Positions 21,289 to 29,670 of a stretch of DNA of 34,285 nt are shown here, piece by piece. The stretch is taken from contig CACNEM010000008.1 in assembly GCA_902619495.1 (NCBI GenBank), positions 1 through 34,285 of the forward strand. The letters are read 5' to 3'. This DNA comes from an uncultured Pelagibacteraceae bacterium. GTDB taxonomy: Bacteria; Pseudomonadota; Alphaproteobacteria; Pelagibacterales; Pelagibacteraceae. Position numbers and translations under genes: made by a program. A model generated the notes under the pieces. It searched no databases. It saw only the letters and a list, made by a program, of their open reading frames with translations, and was not told the DNA's origin. Position 1 is the first letter of the stretch, and each line of letters opens with the position of its first letter.

Positions 21289-22787
21289 TCGAAGGAATAC
21301 TCATTGGATTAGAAACAGCTTTTTCATTAAAAAATTTAATGATGGTTATGATTGGTTGTTTTGCTGGAACCATAATCGGAATGTTACCAGGTTTAGGACC
21401 AATGACTGCAATAGCATTAATGATACCTATTACTTATGGCTTTGAACCTTCAACAGGTTTAATTTTAATGGCAGGCGTTTATTATGGCGCAGTTTTTGGT
21501 GGATCTACATCCTCAATTTTAATAAATGCACCAGGAATACCTGGAACTGTTGCAACATCATTTGATGGATATCCAATGGCGCAACAGGGAAAAGCCGGTA
21601 AGGCTTTGGCAATTGCAGCTTATAGTTCATTTGCAGGTGGAACGATTGCAGCAATATTTCTTTTGATTGCAGCACCGAGTTTGTCAAAAGTTAGTTTAGC
21701 ATTTAGATCCCCAGATTATTTTGGTTTAATGATTTTAGGTTTGACAGCTGTATCCGCTTTTTCAGCTAAAGGACATTTTTTGAAAGCTATGATGATGGTA
21801 GTCCTTGGATTAATGCTAGCAAGTGTTGGCCAAGATACTCTCTCAGATATTCCAAGATTTACATTTCAAAATATGAATTTATCAGATGGTATAAGTTTTG
21901 TCTTAGTAGTAATGGCAACTTTTGCGATGAGTGAGGCGTTAACAATAATTTTTAAGGCAAACGATCCTACAAGAGTGGCCAAACAAATTTCATTATCACA
22001 ATTAGGATCAATCAAATTAGATAAAACCGAGACAAAAAAGATGGTGACTACTATTCCTCGTTCATCAGTCTTGGGATTCATAATAGGAGTTCTACCAGGG
22101 GCTGGATCAACAATAGCGTCTTTTTTAGCTTATGGAATGGAGAGAAATTTTGTTAATGATGAAGAAAAGCAAAAATTTGGAAAAGGTAGTGTAAATGGAT
22201 TAGCTGCTCCGGAAACCGCAAACAACGCAGCCTGTTCAGGATCTTTTGTCCCCTTACTCACTCTGGGTATACCTGGTAGCGGAACAACAGCAGTGATGCT
22301 TGGAGCTTTACTTGGCTTTGGAATTCAACCGGGACCGAGACTTTACCAAACAAACCCTGAAATTTTTTGGTCAGTCATAATGTCGATGTATATTGGAATG
22401 GTAATACTCTTAATTCTTAATCTTCCTTTGATTCCCTACATAGCGAGAGTTTTGGCAACACCAAGAACTTTTTTAATTCCTTTAATTTTGTTTTTTTCTG
22501 TTACTGGAATCTACTTAATGTCGTTCAATAATTTTGATATTTATTTAATGATAGGTATTGCAGTATTTGCAACTGTTCTGCGTTTATATGATTTTCCAAT
22601 GCCACCTTTAATTTTAGCATTTGTTCTAGGTGGACTTATGGAGGAAAATCTAAGAAGATCTCTTTTGATTAGTGACGGCTCTTGGTCTTTTCTTTGGAAT
22701 AGGCCTTTAACCTTGTGTATTATGATATGCATTTGTTTGATAATAGGCTGGCAAAGCTATCAAAGTTTTAAAACTAAAACTAGGTAG
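21285..22787 (+). CDS. tctA: TctA-family large membrane subunit
   Basis: 500-residue permease of the tripartite tricarboxylate transporter, about 11-12 helices, driven by an ion gradient. Family motifs are GTIIGMLPGLGPMTAIALMIPITYG near residue 30, GAVFGGSTSSILINAPGIPG near 70, and the repeat-related GVLPGAGSTIASFLAYGMER and ETANNAACSGSFVPLLTLGIPGSGTTAVM in the middle. It is translationally coupled to tctB. Adjacent glaH suggests that a C5 dicarboxylate is among its substrates. Confidence 0.93.
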   Translation: MIEGILIGLETAFSLKNLMMVMIGCFAGTIIGMLPGLGPMTAIALMIPITYGFEPSTGLILMAGVYYGAVFGGSTSSILINAPGIPGTVATSFDGYPMAQQGKAGKALAIAAYSSFAGGTIAAIFLLIAAPSLSKVSLAFRSPDYFGLMILGLTAVSAFSAKGHFLKAMMMVVLGLMLASVGQDTLSDIPRFTFQNMNLSDGISFVLVVMATFAMSEALTIIFKANDPTRVAKQISLSQLGSIKLDKTETKKMVTTIPRSSVLGFIIGVLPGAGSTIASFLAYGMERNFVNDEEKQKFGKGSVNGLAAPETANNAACSGSFVPLLTLGIPGSGTTAVMLGALLGFGIQPGPRLYQTNPEIFWSVIMSMYIGMVILLILNLPLIPYIARVLATPRTFLIPLILFFSVTGIYLMSFNNFDIYLMIGIAVFATVLRLYDFPMPPLILAFVLGGLMEENLRRSLLISDGSWSFLWNRPLTLCIMICICLIIGWQSYQSFKTKTR

Positions 22788-22851
22788 GTGTTACATAAAT
22801 ATCACAAAAAAAACTAGCAAAATCAAGCTTTTTTTAACATTTTGATGATTT

Positions 22852-22881
22852 TTTAAATTTGACTCTTTAAGTCGGTATGAT
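22852..22881 (+). promoter_or_regulatory. Promoter region of the outer-membrane protein, with palindromes
   Basis: TTGATG (22852-22857) and TATGAT (22876-22881) with an 18-base spacer form a plausible promoter. Overlapping and following it are GACT-ctttA-AGTC (22861-22873), GGTATgATACC (22874-22884) and TTAACGTTAA (22891-22900), which could be operator half-sites. Confidence 0.35.
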
Positions 22882-22923
22882 ACCTAATCTTTAACGTTAA
22901 TTTATAAATTAAGGAAAATACTT

Positions 22924-23565
22924 ATGAAGAACTTTATTAGATGTTTAGCTGCATCGCTGATGTTAGTATCGCTAACAACTGCGAAAGCTGAAATTCAATA
23001 TGGTTTAGCTTTAATAGCTGGTCAAACAGGTGCTAGTGGTACTGAGAACGAAGGTACTGCTTCAGATACTTCAGATAGATCTAAAAATATTGAAGAAGTA
23101 TTTGCTGGTGGTGACATTTTCGTAGAACATGTTGGTGATAATTTCACCTTCGGTGTTTCTTATGTTCCACTTGAAATAGACCTTGGTGACGGTAAAAGAA
23201 CTGATACCAATGCTGGTGCAGATATTGCTGCAGAAGCAGATACAGGTGATCGTTCTGCTGCAGCTAAGTTAGAGGATTTATTTACGTTCTATGTAAACTA
23301 TCCATTGGGTAATGAAGGTTGGTATGGTTTAGCTGGAATGCATATGGCTACTTTGACTACACAGGAAACTTTAAATACTTCATCATACGGAAATGAAGAT
23401 TTATTAGGTTTAATGTTAGGCGCTGGTGTAAGAGCTGGAAATTTAAAATATGAAGTTGCATATTCTAAATTTGAAGATATCGAGTTAACAGCTTCTGGCG
23501 GAGGCACAAATACAATTGATGCTGAAGCAGATGCTTTAACTTTAAGAGTATCTATCGGTTTCTAA
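22924..23565 (+). CDS. Outer-membrane beta-barrel protein
   Basis: 213 residues. The signal peptide ends at about residue 21 (TTAKA|E). The mature chain alternates short hydrophobic/aromatic strands with Gly/Asp/Thr-rich turns (IQYGLALIAGQTG, FTFGVSYVPLEIDLG, LFTFYVNYPLG) and ends in the aromatic terminus LRVSIGF typical of BAM-inserted barrels; about eight strands fit. The acidic turns are usual for marine porins. A ribosome site AAGGAAAA precedes the ATG. A bidirectional terminator follows. The exact role is unknown (OmpA-like/OmpW-like small barrel). Confidence 0.78.
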   Translation: MKNFIRCLAASLMLVSLTTAKAEIQYGLALIAGQTGASGTENEGTASDTSDRSKNIEEVFAGGDIFVEHVGDNFTFGVSYVPLEIDLGDGKRTDTNAGADIAAEADTGDRSAAAKLEDLFTFYVNYPLGNEGWYGLAGMHMATLTTQETLNTSSYGNEDLLGLMLGAGVRAGNLKYEVAYSKFEDIELTASGGGTNTIDAEADALTLRVSIGF

Positions 23566-23579
23566 AGCTACAAACCTTA

Positions 23580-23618
23580 AAAAAATTTAAAACCCACCTA
23601 AATTTAGGTGGGTTTTTT
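23580..23618. terminator. Bidirectional intrinsic terminator
   Basis: Nearly perfect palindromic stem AAAACCCACCTAA/TTAGGTGGGTTTT centred between 23602 and 23603, with a T run to 23618 on the plus side and an A run (23580-23585) on the other. It closes the barrel gene (+) and the DoxX gene (-). Confidence 0.85.
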
Positions 23619-23620
23619 AT

Positions 23621-24007
23621 TTATAGTCTTACGTATTTTTTCTCTCTATCTACTGCCCAATCTCTTGTCCCATTAGCTACTATAAATAAAAATCCGCCAG
23701 CTAATCCAATATTTTTTAAAAATGCTATTTTTTGCATCGGATCTGAAAAGTCAAAATGAAAAATAAAAGCTGTAGCTATACAAAAAATTGCTAGTAAACC
23801 TGCTGAAATTTTTGCGTTGTAACCAACTATTACAAATAAAGGTAATATAATTTCTAGCGCAATTACAGGAAAAAGTAAAAAACCAGGAACCCCGTAACCC
23901 TCCATCCAACTTGTAGTTCCGTCGATACTTAGTATTTTATTATAAGCTGAAATTAAGAATAAAGCTGATATAAATATTCTACCAAGTAAGTCAAAAATAT
24001 TAGCCAT
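23621..24007 (-). CDS. DoxX-family membrane protein
   Basis: 128 residues, four predicted helices. The FDLLGRIFISALFLISAYNKI start and the EIILPLFVIVGYNAKISAGLLAIFCIATAFIFHFDF core with LKNIGLAGGFLFI are classic DoxX-family segments. The function of such proteins is poorly defined (quinone-linked or oxidative-stress roles have been proposed for some). It stands alone between a terminator and a 51-base gap to the AbrB-type gene on the same strand. Confidence 0.85.
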   Translation of the reverse strand: MANIFDLLGRIFISALFLISAYNKILSIDGTTSWMEGYGVPGFLLFPVIALEIILPLFVIVGYNAKISAGLLAIFCIATAFIFHFDFSDPMQKIAFLKNIGLAGGFLFIVANGTRDWAVDREKKYVRL

Positions 24008-24058
24008 GTGAAAAAGTTAATGACATTTAATCATAATGTCAAAAATTTATTGTTTAAT

Positions 24059-25135
24059 TCAGGTTTTTTTTAAAAACCTCAGTATTAAAGGCACTATAAA
24101 TAATATCATTAATAATCGGATGATATGATGAAAAGAAACAAACTCTGGATCAAGGTCGAAAAAGATTGCAATCACGGCTACCTCATAAATTCCTCCAGGG
24201 CAGTACGATAGCAATAATGTAAAGAAGTTTTTATCAATTATTAATCCCGCAACGACTGCTGCGGCAACACCTAATGCTACTAATAAAAAAGTTGCTACAA
24301 AACTATGTAATGCGTTTCTTCCTATTTCACTAAAAGTTTTATCTGCAAATCTACATCCCACTGAGGAACCTAAAATTAATAGGCAATAATCGATAATGTC
24401 TGGAGATATTTGATAACTTGCAACTTCTGAGATTTGTAATAGACCGCTTGCTACTAAAGTTCCTGTTAACAAAGAAGCAGGAATTTTTATTTTTTCAAAG
24501 AACAAAATCAAAATTACTGATGATAAAATCAAAATTATTAAGTGATATAAATTTTGATTTGTGATTACTTTTTCAGAAATATTTACGCTATCTACATTGT
24601 AAAAACTATTCACAATGAAAGGAAAAACTGTAATTATAATAATTAATCTTATTAGATGAGATGTAGCTACTTGACTTAAATCAGTTTTTGCATCTTCAGC
24701 CAATATCATTAATGGACCTAATGCACCTGGTGCAGCTGAAAAAATAGAAGTTTTTTTCTCATATTTAGAAAATTTTTCTAAATATCTTGAAACGATTAGA
24801 ACACTTAAAATTATGTAAATTAACATTATAAAAGAGGTCCAGATCCAATCTTGCATTTGACTAAATAAATCTTTGTCTATGTAGTTTCCTATATACAGGC
24901 CAAGAATGATTAGTATGGAGGATAATACTAACTTTGGCATTTTAGTTTTAAGACCCATCAATGAAGCCAAAGAAGTAATTAGCATTGGCCCTAAGAACCA
25001 TGCTAAAGGAATCTTAAAATATTCAGCAATTACAGCACTTGGTATTGATATTATGATGACAGATATAAACGGTATTGAAAATATCTGCTTAAAATTTTCT
25101 TTATTAAAAGGAATAGCTTGGTTATTCTGCATCAT
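24059..25135 (-). CDS. AbrB-family (PF05145-type) membrane protein
   Basis: 358-residue polytopic membrane protein, about ten helices in two repeats. The duplicated family segments are visible: IPLAWFLGPMLITSLASLMG and LGLYIGNYIDKD in the first half; IPASLLTGTLVASGLLQIS, LLILGSSVGCRFADKTF, and ALGVAAAVVAGLIIDKNFFTLLLSYCPGGIYEVAVIAIFFDLDPEFV in the second. Homologues are often mislabelled ammonia monooxygenase; a transport or regulatory role is likely but unknown. The start (MMQNNQ) is two bases from the start of the divergent ProC-like gene, with no ribosome site. Confidence 0.82.
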   Translation of the reverse strand: MMQNNQAIPFNKENFKQIFSIPFISVIIISIPSAVIAEYFKIPLAWFLGPMLITSLASLMGLKTKMPKLVLSSILIILGLYIGNYIDKDLFSQMQDWIWTSFIMLIYIILSVLIVSRYLEKFSKYEKKTSIFSAAPGALGPLMILAEDAKTDLSQVATSHLIRLIIIITVFPFIVNSFYNVDSVNISEKVITNQNLYHLIILILSSVILILFFEKIKIPASLLTGTLVASGLLQISEVASYQISPDIIDYCLLILGSSVGCRFADKTFSEIGRNALHSFVATFLLVALGVAAAVVAGLIIDKNFFTLLLSYCPGGIYEVAVIAIFFDLDPEFVSFHHIIRLLMILFIVPLILRFLKKT

Positions 25136-25137
25136 TC

Positions 25138-25902
25138 ATGATTTTAGGATTTATAGGAACTGGTAAAATTTCATCATCAATTATTTTTGGTATTTTCAAA
25201 TCAAAGTTAAAAATTAAGAGAATTTATATATCTTCAAGAAATAGAAACCTAGCTAAAAAACTATCTAAAAGTTACGGAAAAATAAAAATATTAAACAATA
25301 ATCAAGAAATAATAGATAAATCCTCAGTAATATTTTTGGGTGTAACACCTAATGTTGGAAACAAAATATTACCTAAATTAAGATTTTCAAAAAATAAAAA
25401 AATTATAAGTCTTATTTCGACTATTAATTTGAATGAACTAAAAAAAATTACAAAAAACAATAATATCGTTAGAGCAATACCTTTACCTCCAATTGAAATC
25501 AAAAAGGGACCAATCATTGTTTGTCCTCCATCTAAATTTGCTAAGAACATTTTTAAACATTTAGGGCAAATTCTAGAACTTAGAAATGAAAAACTTAGCT
25601 ATAAGTTTTGGTCTACAGCTTCTTTAATGGCAACATACTATGAGGTACTTAATACGAGTTCTAAATGGTTGAGCAAGAAAGGTATTAACAAAAAACTAGC
25701 TGATACATATATAGCTGAATTATTTTTAGCATTAAGTCAGGATGCTCTAAATAAATCATCTCAAGGGTTTAAAAAACTCGTAGCGGACTCACAGACACCA
25801 AAAGGCCTTAATATGCAGGTTCTTAATGAATTGAAAAAAGGAAAATTCTTCACTAAATTCAGCAAAGCTCTCGATAATGTGAATAAAAGAGTAAGTAAGT
25901 AA
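25138..25902 (+). CDS. Pyrroline-5-carboxylate reductase-like protein
   Basis: 254-residue NAD(P)-dependent reductase of the ProC family, slightly short. The Rossmann start MILGFIGTGKISSSIIFGI, IYISSRNRNLAKKL, IFLGVTPN and IISLISTINLNEL follow the ProC order, as does a C-terminal helical dimer domain with TYYEVLNTSSKWLSKKG and SQTPKGLNMQVLNELKKG (compare the SPGGTT region of ProC). The canonical RAMPN-T-P is altered to RAIPLPPIEI, so it may act on a different imine or serve another role. It lies just ahead of livH2 (three-base gap) and is probably in that operon. Confidence 0.75.
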   Translation: MILGFIGTGKISSSIIFGIFKSKLKIKRIYISSRNRNLAKKLSKSYGKIKILNNNQEIIDKSSVIFLGVTPNVGNKILPKLRFSKNKKIISLISTINLNELKKITKNNNIVRAIPLPPIEIKKGPIIVCPPSKFAKNIFKHLGQILELRNEKLSYKFWSTASLMATYYEVLNTSSKWLSKKGINKKLADTYIAELFLALSQDALNKSSQGFKKLVADSQTPKGLNMQVLNELKKGKFFTKFSKALDNVNKRVSK

Positions 25903-25905
25903 ATC

Positions 25906-26817
25906 ATGGAATATTTTATACAACAATTGGTTAACGGGATTACTTTAGGTTCAATTTACGGACTTATCGCCATTGGTTACACCATGGTCTATGGAATTAT
26001 TGGAATGATTAACTTTGCGCATGGAGATATTTTTATGATTGGAGCTTTTGTTGCTTTGATATCATTTATTATCTTCGGTTTAACCGGGGTGGCATTACCA
26101 ATTATTTTACTTTTAGTTTTATTAATAGCTATGCTTTTTACAGCTTGCTATGGATGGACAGTTGAAAAATTAGCCTACAAACCCTTAAGAGGATCTTTTA
26201 GATTAGCTCCGCTTATATCTGCTTTAGGTATGTCGATTGTATTACAAAATTATGTCCAAGTTTCACAAGGCGCAAGAGTAAAACCAATGCAGCCGTTATT
26301 TTCAGGAGGATTAGAGTTTTTTAAGAATTCAGAATTTATTGTTACGGTTAGCTATCTCCAAATTTTTATTGTTGTATTAACAATTATTTTAATGGGAATT
26401 TTTACATATTTAATCACAAAAACTGATTTAGGAAGAGCACAAAGAGCCTGTGAACAAGATAGAACAATGACCGCTTTACTTGGAATTAATGTCGATAGAA
26501 CAATTTCAATTACATTTATAATCGGATCTTCTTTAGCATCAGTAGCAGGAATGATGTTTGTACTTTATTACGGCGTGATTGATTTTTACATAGGATTTTT
26601 AGCTGGCATAAAAGCTTTTACTGCAGCAGTATTAGGCGGAATAGGATCGTTGCCTGGAGCAATGTTAGGCGGCTTGTTAATCGGACTTATAGAAACCTTC
26701 TGGGCTGGATATGTTTCACTTGAATATAAAGATGTTGCAGCATTCAGTGTTTTAATTGTTGTTTTAATATTCTTCCCTACAGGTTTTCTTGGCAAACCAG
26801 ATATTGAAAAAGTTTAA
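25906..26817 (+). CDS. livH: Branched-chain amino acid ABC permease LivH (second system)
   Basis: 303 residues, about eight helices. NGITLGSIYGLIAIGYTMVYGIIGMINFAHGDIFMIGAF is almost the textbook LivH N-terminus, closer to E. coli LivH than the copy at 13417. RACEQDRTMTALLGINVDRTISITF is the ATPase-coupling loop, and AAVLGGIGSLPGAMLGGLLIGLIE follows. Its stop overlaps livM2 by one base. The operon has the order (proC-like)-livHMGF then binding protein. Confidence 0.94.
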   Translation: MEYFIQQLVNGITLGSIYGLIAIGYTMVYGIIGMINFAHGDIFMIGAFVALISFIIFGLTGVALPIILLLVLLIAMLFTACYGWTVEKLAYKPLRGSFRLAPLISALGMSIVLQNYVQVSQGARVKPMQPLFSGGLEFFKNSEFIVTVSYLQIFIVVLTIILMGIFTYLITKTDLGRAQRACEQDRTMTALLGINVDRTISITFIIGSSLASVAGMMFVLYYGVIDFYIGFLAGIKAFTAAVLGGIGSLPGAMLGGLLIGLIETFWAGYVSLEYKDVAAFSVLIVVLIFFPTGFLGKPDIEKV

Positions 26818-28085
26818 TGCAAAAACAAGATATAATTAAATCGTTTAAAGATAGTTTGTTTACTGGCTTGATAGCTTTAGCTTTATTTGGCCCTATTGTT
26901 GGACTTAGAACTGCATCAAAAGGTGAAGGGCTATTCATAACACCGCAATGGGGAGTAGTTTTTTTACTTGTTGGATTATGTATTTTAGGAAGATTCTTAA
27001 TTAATATTAATTCTGCAAGAAGAACAGAATTTAAAATTTTTTCAACACTGTCATCTAAGTTTTCTAGTATTACCGAGGATAAAGCAAAACATTTTGCAAT
27101 TACAGGTATTTTGTTTGCAGTAGTATTTCCGTTTCTTCCATTTACCGACAGATACTTTATGGATGTAGCGATAATGATTTTAACTTATATCATGTTAGGG
27201 TGGGGTTTAAACATTGTGGTTGGTTTAGCCGGTCTTCTTGATTTAGGTTATGTAGCCTTTTATGCTGTTGGAGCTTATTCGTATGCACTTATTGCAACGA
27301 CTTTTGGTTGGTCTTTTTGGATTTGTTTACCATTAGCCGGGCTTTTTGCTGCGTTCTTTGGAATTTTGCTAGGCTTTCCAGTTTTAAGATTGAGAGGAGA
27401 TTATCTAGCTATTGTAACATTAGGTTTTGGGGAAATTATTAGAATTATTTTAATCAATTGGTATGAAGTTACAAATGGTCCAGACGGTATAACAGGGATT
27501 CCTAGACCATCATTCTTTGGTTTACCTTTTAAAAGATCGCCAGATGAAGGTGAAATGAGTTTTCATACTTTTTTTGGATTAGAATATTCCACTATGCATA
27601 GAATAATTTTCTTGTATTACCTAATTTTAGTTTTAGCCTTAATCACTAATTATTTCACATTAAAGATAAGAAAACTTCCAGTTGGTAGAGCATGGGAAGC
27701 TCTAAGAGAAGATGAAATTGCTTGCAAGTCTTTAGGTGTTAATCCCACTAATACTAAGTTAACAGCATTTGCAATAGGAGCAATGTTTGGAGGGTTTGCA
27801 GGATCATTTTTTGCTACAAGACAAGCTTTTATAAGTCCAGAAAGTTTTACATTTATTGAGTCAGCGATCATAGTTGCAATTGTTGTCCTTGGAGGGATGG
27901 GCTCTCAAACTGGTGTAGTGCTCGCTTCAATTTTTTTAATTGGTATAACAGAAATTTTTAGAGATCTAGAACAATATCGAATGATCGCATTTGGAGGAGC
28001 CATGGTGCTTATCATGGTATTCAAACCTAAAGGAATTCTAGCTAATAGAAAACCAACTATTCTAATGCATGGAGACAAAAAGTGA
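26817..28085 (+). CDS. livM: Branched-chain amino acid ABC permease LivM (second system)
   Basis: 422 residues, long like E. coli LivM, with an extra hydrophobic N-terminal region (about residues 15-115) before the conserved core MLGWGLNIVVGLAGLLDLGYVAFYAVGAYSYAL. FPVLRLRGDYLAIVTLGFGEIIRI, NGPDGITGIPRP and REDEIACKSLGVNPTNTKL are strong LivM marks. It ends in a four-base overlap with livG2. Confidence 0.94.
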   Translation: MQKQDIIKSFKDSLFTGLIALALFGPIVGLRTASKGEGLFITPQWGVVFLLVGLCILGRFLININSARRTEFKIFSTLSSKFSSITEDKAKHFAITGILFAVVFPFLPFTDRYFMDVAIMILTYIMLGWGLNIVVGLAGLLDLGYVAFYAVGAYSYALIATTFGWSFWICLPLAGLFAAFFGILLGFPVLRLRGDYLAIVTLGFGEIIRIILINWYEVTNGPDGITGIPRPSFFGLPFKRSPDEGEMSFHTFFGLEYSTMHRIIFLYYLILVLALITNYFTLKIRKLPVGRAWEALREDEIACKSLGVNPTNTKLTAFAIGAMFGGFAGSFFATRQAFISPESFTFIESAIIVAIVVLGGMGSQTGVVLASIFLIGITEIFRDLEQYRMIAFGGAMVLIMVFKPKGILANRKPTILMHGDKK

Positions 28086-28873
28086 GTAATTTATTATCAG
28101 TTGAAAAATTGACAATGAAATTTGGCGGTCTAGTAGCAATAGACGATTTAAGTTTTGATACAAAAAACAATCAAATCACTTCTATTATTGGTCCAAATGG
28201 AGCTGGAAAAACTACAGTCTTTAATTGTTTAACAGGTTTTTATAAACCAACAACCGGCCAGATGTATTTACATCAGGCTGACAATAAAGTTTCTTTAAGA
28301 AAGTACACTGATTTTAAAATTGCTCATGTTGCAAAAGTGGCTAGAACTTTTCAAAATATAAGATTATTTCCAGCAATGTCCGTATTAGAAAATCTTTTAG
28401 TTGCTCAACACAATGAGTTGATGATTGCTTCAGGATACTCACTTTATGGCTTACTTAATTTAAAATCTTATAGAGATAAAGAACAACTAGCAGTGAACAA
28501 AGCAAAGTATTGGTTAGATATTATAGGATTGACGCATAGAGCAGACGATAATGCAGGAGATCTACCATATGGGGATCAACGTAAACTGGAAATAGTTAGA
28601 GCAATGTGTATTGAACCTAAACTCTTATGTTTAGATGAACCAGCAGCTGGACTAAATCCAAAGGAGTCCGCAGAGTTAAATAAACTTTTGAAGTTTATTA
28701 AAACTGAAAAAAAAACAGGTATTTTATTAATTGAACATGACATGAGTGTTGTGATGGGTATTTCCGACCACGTTGTAGTATTGAATTATGGAAAAAAAAT
28801 ATTTGAAGGAACTGCTGAGCAAACAAAAAAAAGTAAAGAAGTAATTGAGGCATACCTAGGAGTAGATGAATAA
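28082..28873 (+). CDS. livG: Branched-chain amino acid ABC ATPase LivG (second system)
   Basis: 263 residues. Walker A GPNGAGKT (37-44), VARTFQNIRLFPAMSVLENLLVAQH (Q-loop region), signature LPYGDQRKLEIVRAM, Walker B LLCLDEPAAGLNP, and switch His in LIEHDMSVVMGI. The LPYGDQR form is typical of LivG, where the LSGGQ Gly-Gly is replaced. It shares the last base of its stop with the livF2 start. Confidence 0.95.
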   Translation: MSNLLSVEKLTMKFGGLVAIDDLSFDTKNNQITSIIGPNGAGKTTVFNCLTGFYKPTTGQMYLHQADNKVSLRKYTDFKIAHVAKVARTFQNIRLFPAMSVLENLLVAQHNELMIASGYSLYGLLNLKSYRDKEQLAVNKAKYWLDIIGLTHRADDNAGDLPYGDQRKLEIVRAMCIEPKLLCLDEPAAGLNPKESAELNKLLKFIKTEKKTGILLIEHDMSVVMGISDHVVVLNYGKKIFEGTAEQTKKSKEVIEAYLGVDE

Positions 28874-29592
28874 TGCTTAAAATTTCAAACGTTGAAACAT
28901 TCTATGGAAAAATACAAGCCCTGAGAGGAGTTGACATAGACGTTAACGATGGGGAAATAGTTTCTCTAATAGGTTCAAATGGCGCCGGTAAGTCTACTTT
29001 ATTAATGACAATAAGCGGTGTTAACAAAGCTAGAAATGGAAATATAACTTTTAACGGTGAGAGAATTGAAAACAGAGATCCACATAAAATAGTTGATCTA
29101 GGGATATGCCAAGTCCCTGAAGGAAGAAGAATATTTTCAAGATTAACTGTTGAAGAAAATTTAAGATTAGGTGCTTACACAAATGAACTAGGCAAACATT
29201 TTGAGACAGATATCAAAGAAGTGTATGACTTATTTCCAGTATTAAGTGACAGAAAAACACAAAGAGGGGGAACATTATCTGGAGGAGAGCAACAAATGCT
29301 GGCAATAGGTAGAGCGTTAATGAGTAAACCAAAAGTATTACTCTTAGATGAACCTTCTTTAGGGATAGCCCCAAAACTAGTAAATCAAATATTTGCCTCA
29401 ATAAAAAATATTAATAGAGATAAAAATGTTACTATTTTTCTAGTTGAGCAAAATGCAAAAAAAGCACTAGAGTTAGCAGATCGTGCGTATGTTTTAGTAA
29501 ATGGTAAAGTTACCATTATGGGTTCTGGTCAAGACCTACTCAAAAACAAAGATATTCAAGCAGCCTACCTCGAGGGTGGTACAAAAAATTAA
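28873..29592 (+). CDS. livF: Branched-chain amino acid ABC ATPase LivF (second system)
   Basis: 239 residues, standard LivF length without the N-terminal extension found in the first system. Walker A GSNGAGKS (34-41), CQVPEGRRIFSRLTVEENLRLG, signature LSGGEQQMLAIGRAL, Walker B VLLLDEPSLGIAP and VEQNAKKALELADRAYVL. A 78-base gap with a leader for the binding-protein gene follows. Confidence 0.95.
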   Translation: MLKISNVETFYGKIQALRGVDIDVNDGEIVSLIGSNGAGKSTLLMTISGVNKARNGNITFNGERIENRDPHKIVDLGICQVPEGRRIFSRLTVEENLRLGAYTNELGKHFETDIKEVYDLFPVLSDRKTQRGGTLSGGEQQMLAIGRALMSKPKVLLLDEPSLGIAPKLVNQIFASIKNINRDKNVTIFLVEQNAKKALELADRAYVLVNGKVTIMGSGQDLLKNKDIQAAYLEGGTKN

Positions 29593-29604
29593 GTTTTTTT
29601 CATA

Positions 29605-29670
29605 TTTACAAGTTCATATTTAAGGTGTTCAATATCAATAATTAATTAATTAATAACAAAGGGAAATAAT
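29605..29670 (+). promoter_or_regulatory. Leader of the second liv binding protein
   Basis: A weak promoter candidate (TTTACA at 29605-29610, TTCAAT at 29628-29633, 17-base spacer) precedes an ATTAATTAATTAATAA run and AAGGGAAATAAT before the ATG. The run and ribosome site are nearly the same as in the leader of the binding protein at 12107. Confidence 0.35.

Noticed and set aside
22800-22845. AT-rich partial inverted repeat (AAAAAAACTAGC...GCTTTTTTT) after tctA as a terminator
   Set aside because: The stem is interrupted and has only two or three G-C pairs, too weak to claim.
24059-25135. Annotation of the membrane protein as ammonia monooxygenase or as the AbrB transition-state regulator
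   Set aside because: Both are historical mislabels for this polytopic family; it lacks the metal-site features of AMO and the DNA-binding fold of B. subtilis AbrB.
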